From contig NC_079879.1 in the NCBI RefSeq assembly GCF_029227915.1, positions 24,742,501-24,804,500 of the forward strand: a stretch of 62,000 nucleotides of DNA, given 5' to 3'. The notes under the pieces are model-generated. The model searched no databases. It was given only the letters and a program-made list of their open reading frames with translations, and was not told the DNA's origin. Source of the stretch: Hydractinia symbiolongicarpus. Taxonomy: Eukaryota > Cnidaria > Hydrozoa > Anthoathecata > Hydractiniidae. The position numbers were made by a program, and so were the translations under genes. Position 1 is the stretch's first letter. Every line of letters begins with the position of its first letter. This document shows positions 35,171-45,847 of this stretch, piece after piece.

Positions 35171-35518
35171 ATATAATGCCCATATATTCATATTTATATT
35201 CATATTTTATTATTATTTTGTTTTATTATTATTTATCACGAGTAGTCCTCTTAAAAGCATACACTAAGAAAGCATAAAGAAAATAACTGACTGACGAAAA
35301 TATGGTTTTTGATATGGTAAAAAATTCCCAGCTACACTAACAAGAGGAATGTGACTTCATTGAAGCAGATATTTGTCAAATGTGGACAAATAAATTGACA
35401 CTGTGTCAGAATGCGTCAGTTTTAAAATCAGTGACGAATATTTTGTTTATATCTATGGATAAGTGTCGGTAAAAAGTGACCAAAATTGTTCAATACGTAA
35501 TAATTTATTTTTTATTTA

Positions 35519-35804
35519 CAGTAGACGTCAGTTAATTCGAACACGTAAGGGACTAAATTATTTGTTCGAATTAACGAATGTTTGGATTTCATTTATCGAT
35601 ACACAAAAGTTCGAATTAAATTACCGAGCATAAAGTAGCCTTGGGATTAAAAAATTGATCGAATTAGGGAAATGTTCGAATTACGGAGTTCCAATTAAGC
35701 AGCTCAAAAAGACTTTATTAAATCAAACTCAAGGGACTTGCCAATTTGTTTGAAATAACGGAAAGTTCGAATTAAGCAGCATTCGAATTAACGGACGTCT
35801 ACTG
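35519..35804. mobile_element. Tigger-like MITE, CAGTAGACGTC ends (286 bp)
   Basis: CAGTAGACGTCAGTTAATTC at the left is inverted at the right as GAATTAACGGACGTCTACTG. TA flanks both ends (35517-35518 and 35805-35806). The interior has many TTCGAATTA words. Confidence 0.82.
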
Positions 35805-35847
35805 TACTTTAAGTTTCATAATCTCAACAAAAAAAAATTAGTCCATA

Positions 35848-36370
35848 CCGTATTCTCTCTATTTGACGCCCTGGGCGTTTAATTAAATTTTGAGATTTTA
35901 GGGTGGGCGTTAATTGGAGAGAGGCGTTAATTAGAGAGTGGGTGTTTATTAAAAACAATTGAAAATTTCAGGTAATAGATTTTATTCTCTGAAGAAAATC
36001 ATCCTCATCCTTGTCTTGATCTATTATGTTGAATTCAACATTTGTTTTGTCGATATTGGAGTCCATTGCCCCATCGAGGCTCTGGTCGTTTAAAAGAGTC
36101 ATTATATCCTTCAATAACTGTTTACCAGAGAAGCATTTTTGTTTTAATTTGGAACGGTAAATTACACCATCATTACTGCCGTCAACTTTGAGATTTAGAG
36201 CACATTCTAATAAACGCCCCTTTTACATAAAATACGGCATTGGCGTTAATTAGAGAGAGAGAGGCGTTAAAAAGAGAGGAGGCGTTTAATAAGGTTTTTG
36301 ATGTTTTAGGTGGGCGTTTATTAAAGAGGGGCGTTACTTAGAGAGTGGGTGTTAAATAAAGAGAATAGGG
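35848..36370. mobile_element. Tigger-like element with CCGTATTCTCTCTATTTGAC ends (523 bp)
   Basis: The left end is inverted at the right as GTTAAATAAAGAGAATAGGG; TA flanks both ends. Sub-terminal GGGCGTTAATTAGAGAG words repeat at both sides. It carries a transposase fragment on the minus strand. Confidence 0.78.
35985..36210 (-). pseudogene. Tigger-type transposase C-terminal fragment inside the 523-bp element
   Basis: The minus strand is open over about 75 codons: ECALNLKVDGSNDGVIYRSK, then LKQKCFSGKQLLKD and an acidic DQDKDEDDF tail. The ALNL-x-VDGS-x-D-x-x-I pattern resembles the C-terminal extension of Tigger transposases. The rest of the transposase is deleted. Confidence 0.5.
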
Positions 36371-36464
36371 TATGTAAAAAGCTGAATATATTAAAAGTTT
36401 ACGGATAAAAAATGCTTACCAACCTTTTCTACGTCGACCTTTTTTAGTGATAAGACATGTGATA

Positions 36465-36552
36465 CAGTGAAATCTCTCTAAAGCGAACACCATGGGTGCA
36501 AAAAAAAGTGTCCGTCTTATAGAGGTGTCCGCTTTATAGAGATTGTATCCAA
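36465..36552. mobile_element. Tigger-like terminal sequence, CAGTGAAATCTCTCTAAAGC
   Basis: Follows a TA and is accompanied by an internal inverted GTGTCCGCTTTATAGAGATT. The opposite terminus was not found, so this is probably a truncated copy. Related words occur at 30490-30735. Confidence 0.6.
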
Positions 36553-38649
36553 AAATCACTTTTAGGGCAAAATTTTGACGAAAACAATACTTTTTTTGTT
36601 TATATACGTTTTTTCTTTGTTCTATTCCTTTCAAATCAAGGAAATGTGACGCATAATTTGATGAATGTGAACTTCTTATATTCACACGCTCTACTGGTAT
36701 ACAAACAAAAACAAGTATCAACTAACAGTTGCACTTGTCCCTAAAAACCTCAGTAAAATCTTCCGATGATTTACAAAAATTCCTAATTGCAAAATAACAT
36801 GTTGAGTCATAGAGAAGCGTATAAACAGGTTACGGTATGGAAATTCCAGTTCTATACGAGTTTGTTGGCGTCGAGAGAGGCGTTATTTGGGGGAAACGAA
36901 AGTTAAAAAGATTTTAGAGAAGAAAAAGTTAAAATATGTACGAAATAAAGATAAAAATCGAAATTTAACAAGTGTTTCTTTTCATGTGTCCGCTCTACAC
37001 AGAGCTTTTTCAAAGGAAAATATCCAGCGTGGCATAAGTTCTGTTTTTCCTAGCCGTCATTGCAAGGTGCAGCTTACACTATCGATGGAGACTAAGGATA
37101 GAAAGCAACCTACAACCCTGGACAAAATAAATTGTGAAAGAGGGCGGAATTTCAAAGATGGCAATAACATGCAATAAGAACGTCTTTTTTGAAGTACCAC
37201 GCACTTAGAACTTGTTGACCTTCACGACGACTTAGGAACTTAGGTTATTTTGTAAGAACCCAAAATCTTACAGGGTGCTAATTTCGCTAACGTCAGCACT
37301 GCCCAAATCCACCATATCTCGAATCTGTCTGGGTCGGATTGATCCATAAGTCAGACATCGTGGAAAGTGCAAATAGCGCTTTTTTCGAAGTTATTACTCG
37401 GTCCACAAACCTGGATACAGAGAAATGGCCAAGTGATGATGCATGCCAATTTTGATAAAGAGCTAGAAATGAACACTTTTCCACCTATTATTTTCATGTC
37501 TGCAGCCAAAAAGTACCCGCGTAAAGTCTTTCTCAAAATCAATGCAATTAGAAAGCTACACCATGGACGGAATTATAAGCTTGCGTTTATGGATACACTG
37601 ACAGTTATTTTGCACACATTTTGAAACAGTCTCGGTAACCAATGATGCTTTTTTAACCGGTTAAATCTTGGGAACAATTAATTTCAGAACTCTCATATTT
37701 CAAAAAAAAAGAAGTTTTAGGAGACTGTTTTAGCTAGACGGGATAATAATTGTGGTTTAATTCTACACTTTTATGTAAACTGTTTTTGCGGAAGGTTCTT
37801 CTTTGAATAATATACAGTTCAACAGTAGCCTGGTGCACGGTATAATACTAATAAGCTGCTCAGATGTGCAACACTATATGTTTGCACTTAAGCAGTCAAC
37901 TTGGCCTTCAACACCTGATCACTAAACTAGTATTCCAGATATTATATAAGTTAGGAGTTAGCTAGCTACCTAGCTAACGTCATGTCCTGAGAGCATCATC
38001 AGCATCTTGATCACATATTAATAAACGGCATATTCAATGGCTATTATTTTTCCAGGTGGATGATTTTTTTGAGAACATGTTAAAATTTGTATGAAAAGTG
38101 TTCTAGCTGCAAATCACTTATTTTTCTAATATGTACAACAATTTTTTTAAATTGCCTAAACTCTGAAACCCAGAAAGTTTCTTTAATGCAAAATTATTCT
38201 TTAAGTTTAATCATTTAGACTGATCTAAAAACATATTATGAAAATTTATGATTAGGATACATTTGTGGGAGCTTTCTTTATTGAACAGGAAATTATCTGC
38301 CAAAAACGTGCAATACTGTTTGCGTTCTAGTGCTTCACTTAATATGTACAATCCAAGAGCCTGGTTAGTATATCAAAAATCCAATTATGTTTGCATACAT
38401 ATATATGGTTTTTAGTCTATAAAATGTATCTTAGAAATGTGATGAATAGTTTCAATAGCCTACATAAGATTTGAAGAAAAGACAATTAGCTTGTCACATT
38501 GTCATATTTCCCCCAAACATTGACTTTCAACACTGGGTGATGTACCTAAAAAGAGTAATGTATTCAACAACATTGATATAGTTAGTTTGAAAGCTACCAG
38601 TTATGCAGGGGAAGGACAAACACCTCAAATATGGTTGTTAATTTAACTA
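36553..38649. other. Stretch without a recognised gene
   Basis: Two plus-strand frames (36887-37177 and 37367-37624) are compositionally protein-like but match nothing I know; they may be transposon remnants, given the Tigger-like DNA just upstream. Confidence 0.35.
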
Positions 38650-38750
38650 TCTTTATTATAAAACCTGCATACGTCTGTCTGTCTGTCACGCAAAATGGTA
38701 CAGCAAGTTGCGAGACGTACGTAGTGCAGTATATAAAAAACGGACAAATC
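38650..38750 (+). mobile_element. 5' part of a short Helitron-like element
   Basis: Starts TCTTTATTATAAAACCTGCA, has (GTCT)n and CACGCAAAATGG, and resembles the first 100 bp of the other copies. It loses similarity before the hairpin and CTAG. Confidence 0.6.
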
Positions 38751-39698
38751 CAAACCAACTACTCTAGATAAATTTGCTTATACCATGCAAACTAAAAATA
38801 TTATCTTTTTCTAACATACGTCTCAAATGGGACTTCCCTAAAGTTTATGCAAAACTTAAGCTGGTCTTTTTATTCACTCCACTTTTTATTCAATCCATAA
38901 ATCCAATACACGCAGAAATGAAATATTGAAAACTTTGGCGTAACAAGGGCGCAAATTCTAAAAAATACATGCAGGGTCATTTGCCCAGGACTTAAATAAA
39001 CCTGCGCCCTGAAAACTTTAATATTATAGTCTGTTGATTTACAAAATTATTCCAAATTTGACTTTTCTGCTTTCACAGATGACATGGGTAAAAACGTGTT
39101 ACAAATAGTTCTTTTTAGCTAGCATTGAGTATGCTTGAAAACACGTAGTTATCTAATCATGCGCCAATAAGAAATGATTAGCAAAAGTATTATAAATACG
39201 GATTTACGTTGTGAAACCATCTAATAGTCTGAAAGCCCGGACGGATGTCTGCACATCTGCACGATACTGTAGAAATCACTGGAAGTTCTGACGTGGCGGA
39301 ATTGGGTTTGTCAGCAAAAATAAAATCGTGCGAATAGTCATGCAGAATGTAAAGGGGCTGCTTGCCTTGGGTAGTTCTTCTGAAATTGCTTAAAATATTT
39401 TTAATTGTTTTAAATAGTTTTTGTGGAAGTCATTTAACTAAAAATCTAACGTGCCCTTTGGTAGCCCTTTTATTGCTAAATTTAAGACATCATTTTTACA
39501 TTTAAGTAAGCTACTGGTTTACAAGGGGTGTCCATTATCGGTACATGTATTGTTTACCCATTTGTAAATTACGAAGCGTCCATGTAAATTCATTACACCA
39601 ATATATTCTTTTCTTCTTAAAATATTCTCCTATTTCTAATGCAATAATTTTTAATACTACAAATCCAATGTTTTAAGTTTTTCATTATTTTGCAAAAC

Positions 39699-39797
39699 TA
39701 GTCGTTAGCCCGTGGAAAAATTCATGGGTTTGCCCGTCCTTTTTATACCGCATTGCGTGCGCCTCGCTACTTGAGCAGCTAAGCTACCATTTTGCGT

Positions 39798-39832
<35 letters not shown>

Positions 39833-39855
39833 GTATACGGGTATTATAATATAGA
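39699..39855 (-). mobile_element. Short Helitron-like element, 157 bp (first of a pair)
   Basis: CTAG at 39699, hairpin CCCGTGGAAAAATTCATGGG with two substitutions, a (GACA)n tract of about nine units, and TC end at 39855. Confidence 0.82.
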
Positions 39856-40021
39856 CTAGTCGTTAGCCCGTGAAAAATCCACGAAGTCACCCGTCCTTTA
39901 AATTTACCCGTTGCAACAAAGTAGATAAAAATATACCGCATTGATATTCGTGTTTCTGTAGCACGACTTTCTAACTCAGTGGGGGGTCCGGGCAGAGACA
40001 GATGACGTCTATTATTAAAGA
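39856..40021 (-). mobile_element. Short Helitron-like element, 166 bp (second of a pair)
   Basis: CTAG at 39856-39859 with no gap from the previous element. A degraded hairpin, then the same interior subtype as 34992-35170; the far end is decayed. Confidence 0.7.
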
Positions 40022-43000
40022 CACACAGTCGAGAGAGTTAGTACACACAGGAATTTCAACTTTAAAGTCACTCACGCACACAAAAAGCGGCATATATTAA
40101 AGAAAATTTAACCGAGCCATTTTGTTTTACCTTGCTTTGGAACAGCCTATATTGTTTATTTTTGTTTCATTTAGAATTCTTTATATTTTAAATACATATG
40201 TAGCACATAACATATGTACTGTAGGCTATATTAATAACACTATTTTTAAGAGTATAACAGTGACACCTAACAGTGACATTAAAAAAAAGACATCAAAACT
40301 GTTGCATTTTTTTTTCAAAGTTAACACTTTTAATATTAGCCTTAGCCATTATTGTTCTCGTTATCATTTTGAAATGGCTATATCTCAATATTCACATAGG
40401 CTAAATTTCCTACCACATCAAGTGATTTCGGGGTCACCCAACCTGTGAAACTTGTGAAATACTTTTTTATAAAAAATGCATGACTTTCGGGAATGCAAAC
40501 ATTATATTCAATACAGGTTATTATATACACTGTGTTCCTACAGTGCATTCAATAACCTGTTGCTACAAAAACGTGATTTTTTAAACTGGCAGAATGCCTA
40601 ATGGAAATATAGATTACGAAAGCCTGTTTGCTAATGTTGACAGCACGCTATGTTAAAACAAAATAATAGGAAGTTCTAACAAGGTAAATAAGTTTTTTAG
40701 GCCAAGGTTGTTCGTGACAATTCTTCAAGTTATTTTTAAATCTGTAATACATGCTATTATAGTTGGCACCAAGACCCACTAGTAGATGATGCTTCCGTCC
40801 GTCGTAAATCCTTTAAAAGGACACTGATTACCAATCTACCAAAAAAGACAGCGTAAAATTGTTTATTAGTGACTCAAACGAAACGAAAATTCTACACATT
40901 TCTGCAGACCATTGACATGACATAATTTAGATTTTTGATTTTAGTCTTCCATATTCCTTCTCTTCATGTAAAGAAGCCTACTAGGACTTCCTTAGTTTCG
41001 TTTTGGAAACAAATTGTCTTAATGGCAGTTTCCTGGTGATTTGTCAAAATTGCTGACCTACATAACGTCGAAACTATTACAGACGCATAGTAGAAAAAAA
41101 ACATCCGTCAAAAATATGTTTTACTCGTAAACGAAAAGGCTGTAACATACCGCTACCTATTATAAGACCGTGCAAAGTCTAGAGATGTAGCTTATAACTG
41201 GTTTCCACGGGGACACGTGGCAACTTTTTTAGGCCATAGTAACAAATTAGAAAATCAAATTAAATTTATTTTATATCTTGTTGACATTAACAAAAATATG
41301 TTGTGTAATGAAAATTTTATTTCGCTTGCCACTTTTAACAACAATTCTGAGAGACAACATTTTTGTATCCAGCCAATCAGAATGAAGTAATTATGCCAAT
41401 GCTTTCCTTATTGTAATTGAAAAGTTACCTGTTGCACAAATACACGATAAATTTATTAAAGGAGAACTTTTACTTTTTCACCTGAAAAGATCGCCCGTGT
41501 CCCCGTGGCTTAACAAAAGCGAACTGAAATTTTAGCAAATATTGTTAAACGCCTATTTCTCAATAAAACATTCTTGAAACATGATACTAAGATCCAGGTT
41601 TAGTTTCTCACTTTGTTTTTTATAAAAAGCTTAACTATTCTCGGACAAAAATGTTTTTTATTTCCATTAGAATATTCTTATCATATTTGCCATAATTTGA
41701 ATTATTTGAAACGAAACAGTCAGTAAGCCATGACGTTAATAGTTGGTTTGTTTGCTCTCTTTGATTGACAAGAAGAAACATGAAACATACCATAAATCGA
41801 AATAGTGGCAGTATCCCTTCGTAGCTTGTTCTTCTTAAGAAGGTCAATTGCAAATTATGTAGGTTATTTTAATCCGATTAAACAAAAGGGAATTCCACTG
41901 CAGATTAACATGCAAAGGTAACAACAACACAACTTAATGATCCTGAACTTGTATCGACGCCATAGTGATTATTTAACATCTTTCACAAAACGTAAAACGA
42001 ATTGCATTGTGGATGCGTGTGTTTTGTAAACGTTAACATAAACATTGGATGTTTTTATGAGAATGTGCAAGTTTATTACGCCAGAAATAACTTGTTTTTA
42101 TGACCTGTTTTTCGAAAGTAAATTTCATAATCAAAAATATTTTTTTTAAAAAAAATTATTCCCTGGGATTCTTTAGTAAACACTTCTCTGCAACTATATA
42201 TGTTTTTCTGCTTGAAGTATTCATCGAAGCGCCGTGGGTAGTATGACACACAAGTTTTTTAGATTTTGAAAATAATAAACTAGCTATTAAAAATGACCCA
42301 TACGCCAAAAACCTTTCCTCAAAGAAAATACTCAGAATTGTAGACGAAAAACACGTATTTGAAATACACAAAAATCTAAAATAGCCTAATGCTTTGTAAC
42401 ATGATTTCTCTAATTAGGAACGAATTGCATAAATTTACAGGGCTCCAAACTCACAAAAACTACAAAATATGAAAATAAGTTAAAAAAATTAAAATAATTA
42501 GCGGCCAATGGGCGAAAACTTATGTAGAATATGTAAATAAGTGAGGACGCTGCTTTTACATTTGGAACAGGAATTTCTGTGCTTTCTAGTTTTCTTTTAA
42601 ATATGTAATCAGAAAAACTACTGGCTCCTGCACAACCAGACTGATTATTGAGCTATTTTAAACTTCTCCGTTTTAGCTATAATTTGTCCTGCAAAACTTC
42701 AAGGTAGTCTAAACTGAGTCTTGTATACCAAAGCATCAGTAACCCATGTTAAATTTAGCTCGTGTGTACCTCTAACTTTCGGCAGCTGTAAATTTTGTGG
42801 AAAATAAAAATTATACAATTAACGAGTTGAATAGTTGAATCAAATATATGATCATTAAGTGAGCTGGATGAACCTAAAAATTAAATTACTTTTCGCTATT
42901 CAAGCTTAAGACGTAGCTGGAAATATTTCCACGTTTCATCAAAAAGAAAGAAAAAAACAGAGAAAATAATTTAAAAATTTACCACGAGCTGAAGGAGTGA

Positions 43001-43905
43001 ACAAGCGATTTTAAAGCAAATCTAAGCTAAACACTTCGTAATGATCGGAGGCGTCTGAATCATTATTCATTTAAAATCAAATTATGACTAAGGGGGGTGC
43101 TGAGTTTAACTGCTTTGTTTGATAAAATCCGAAAATTTAGAGAGATGGTATTTAAACTGTGGAAAATAATAAACTATCTTGAACAAAGCCATATTGATAT
43201 ATAATTTCAGATTTTTAGACATGCTGGAATAAATCTGGAGTAACTTGTAGGAGGTACTTGTAGGAGGTCTGAGAGGTTAAAATCTACCCAACAATGTTTT
43301 CCGATATTCAAATAACTTAATCAGTAACCAATATACTTTTACAGTTATTTCAAAATGTTTTAACATAATAACGTAATTTGTATAATGTTTGTGAAGACCT
43401 TTGACCCAAAAAGTAAGCTTGTTGTGATGCAGCAGAACAAATAATAGACACCTCCCGAAATAAAACGGACCGGAATGGACAATTCTTATTTTTAAGATCT
43501 GATTGGTCAATGAACTTTTCCTTTCTTCCGATCATTCTGATCCAAACTGAAAGTTAAAATCATTTCAAATTTTTCTTGCGGAAAGAAAAGAAAAAAACAA
43601 TAAAAACAAAAGAATAATTAGTAAATTTAGGTATTTTTTTTGTTCCGTTACGCTGTTGAGTGAAAATTCAGCCTTAGATTCATAAAAGAATTGTTATTAT
43701 TGGATTTTGAGAATGATTAAATAATCATGCGTGTGTAGCTTAATTTAGTTACAACACAAAGTATAGTTCTAGTGGTCTTGCTTCCTAATTTTTGCATTTT
43801 TGTGATCTTTGTGAAGCTTACCTCCCGCGAAAAAGTTGATTTCATATGGATGAGGTTCAGAGATTTTGAGATTTTAGTGACAATCAACGAGCGAGTTCCG
43901 AAACA
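40022..43905. other. AT-rich intergenic stretch
   Basis: No gene or RNA recognised apart from the small inverted repeat near 40513. Confidence 0.5.
40505..40570. repeat. Interrupted inverted repeat
   Basis: ACAGGTTATT (40513-40522) pairs with AATAACCTGT (40551-40560), with an inner CACTGT/ACAGTG pair. Short, function unknown. Confidence 0.6.
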
Positions 43906-43946
43906 GCTGGTGTCCAGGGAGCGCTGTAAGCCCCCTGGACACCAGC
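43906..43946. repeat. 14-bp palindrome GCTGGTGTCCAGGG
   Basis: Arms 43906-43919 and 43933-43946 around a 13-nt loop containing AGCGCT. It could be the folded end of a DNA transposon; a hAT-like terminus lies 300 bp to the right. Confidence 0.85.
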
Positions 43947-44081
43947 AATTTTAAAGTCCTAAAACATGTAGAACAGCTCTACCTTGGTCTTCAGAAAAGC
44001 TTTGTTTTGTTTCTCTTTCAACTGGGGCACAGTCCCTTTCCATGCCTGAAAGAACTTGAAAAGGTTATTCCCCGTTTTTAG

Positions 44082-44103
44082 AAAAAAAAAAAAAAAAAAA
44101 AAC
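44082..44103 (+). repeat. Poly(A) tract
   Basis: About 22 consecutive A residues before GGGCCAG; possibly a retroposed tail. Confidence 0.6.
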
Positions 44104-44263
44104 GGGCCAGAAAAGAATAAAAATAAAAAGGCTCTAGATTGCTGGAAAGTGCAACGTTTTTTAAATACTTTTTCAATTATTTAGTAAAAATTTTATTACT
44201 TAGCAAAAAAGTGAAGGATGGGGCGGGGGGCGGTTAAGCCCCCCCCTAGTGACGCCGCCCCTG
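44100..44263 (-). mobile_element. hAT-like terminal sequence
   Basis: On the minus strand it starts CAGGGGCGGCGTCACTAGGG, then a C/G-rich stretch. The CAGGGGCGG start is common in hAT elements. The opposite end was not identified with confidence. Confidence 0.45.
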
Positions 44264-45411
44264 ATTTACATCACCACGTACATTGATAAACTCTTGAAAC
44301 AACACCTCATTTTTTTAATCAATGATGTTACGCATTAATTAACATAATTATCAAAACTTCTATGTCAAAAAAATCTTAAGAACTAATAAAAATTTTTTCC
44401 AAAAAAATCAAAGGATTTATAGACAACCTTTGAAGGTCTTTCATATGAAGACAACTTGTTTTTTCGCAAGAGTTAAGTTTTAATAAACCATTGTAGGTGG
44501 TTACTTATTTATGTTCAAAATTTAGGATCTTATATTTCTGTTTTCTATCTTTAATTTAGAAGGATGAATTTATTACAGGTACACTGAACTTAAACTAAAA
44601 ACAAAAAATTAGCTTTAACCTAAAATTGTTCTTCTTTTGTTTTTTAGGTGTCATAAGCATTTTATGTTGTATTTGTTGTTGTAGCTCAGAAAGAAAGATT
44701 TCAATCTTCACATCCCAGCTGCATTGTTCTTATAAATTGTTCTTATAAAAATACCTACAGATTCTCCCATCCTGGTTTTTCTCAAATGAAAAATTAAGCT
44801 TCTGCGAATAAACATCACGTGACTTCAGTTAACCACGACCAAGTCACCACTTCACATTTTTGTTAAATTTTTGAGCACCTTTTCAAAAATCCTCAGCTTA
44901 GGAATATACTTGAGAATTATGCTGCGTTTGAGCTGTAACACTACATTCAAACTTCAATTTTTAAAAAAATTCGTATGAATTTTTATCATTCTCGAACGTT
45001 ATATATCTGTATGCATCGTCACACCCTCCATCAGAGGTGTTATTTAAGCAGAGGAAGGACTTAACTTTTTTATCTGAATAACAAATTAAAATACAATGAA
45101 ACGGTAAGGAGAAGAGCAAGCGTGTGTCATAAATCATCCCTTTTTAATAATTTATACAAATCTATTTTTTCTTAAAAATTGTTGCAGTTTTTAGAAAACA
45201 AATAAATATTAAATGAAGAAACAATGCCATAATAATCTATGCAGCATTTTTTTAAGTTAAGTGTTGAATAAGGGAATAAATATGTACAATAATATAAGTT
45301 ACTATATAAATTTTCTATATTGATATTGAGTGGATGAACCAGACGGAGAACAGTTTTAGGTTTCTGCGCTTTCCATACCTAACTTTAACGAAGCAAAGTG
45401 GACATATCTCT

Positions 45412-45417
45412 TTTATT
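45412..45417 (-). terminator. Candidate poly(A) signal of the astacin-kringle gene
   Basis: Minus-strand AATAAA, about 430 nt past the stop codon at 45848. No closer canonical hexamer was noticed, so the 3' UTR may be several hundred nucleotides. Confidence 0.3.
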
Positions 45418-45847
45418 AATACCTCCTGGGTATCGACTCTTAAGAGAAACAAATCACTGCATCAATTATAATAATTATAATAATTTAAATAATTTATGAT
45501 GATTTTTTACATATTTTGCAGCATATAATATAAAAGCAATTTTTTCACATCTAAATAAATTATGGCATCTGTAATATGTATTTGATATGTTACTATCTGC
45601 GGATGAGTGTCCTTCTGTATTTTCTTTAAGGAGAGAGTGACTTCGACACTTTTTTTAAAGAAGCTTGTAACTTAGTTTCATAACTTCAACATAAAAACTA
45701 TCTCTGCGTGTTGCAAGTTTTATCTCCTTCTAAATTTAGTCGATTAATCAAGACAACATTGCCTTGGTGGTCTGAAATTACTGGACAGACTCTTCTTAGA
45801 TACTCCTGCTAATGCAAGTGGGACGTGGTGTGGTTACACGAACCTAT

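Noticed and set aside
39705-39941. Open frame with a Cys-Leu-Ser-Val repeat
   Set aside because: Translation of the (GACA)n tract inside a Helitron-like element.
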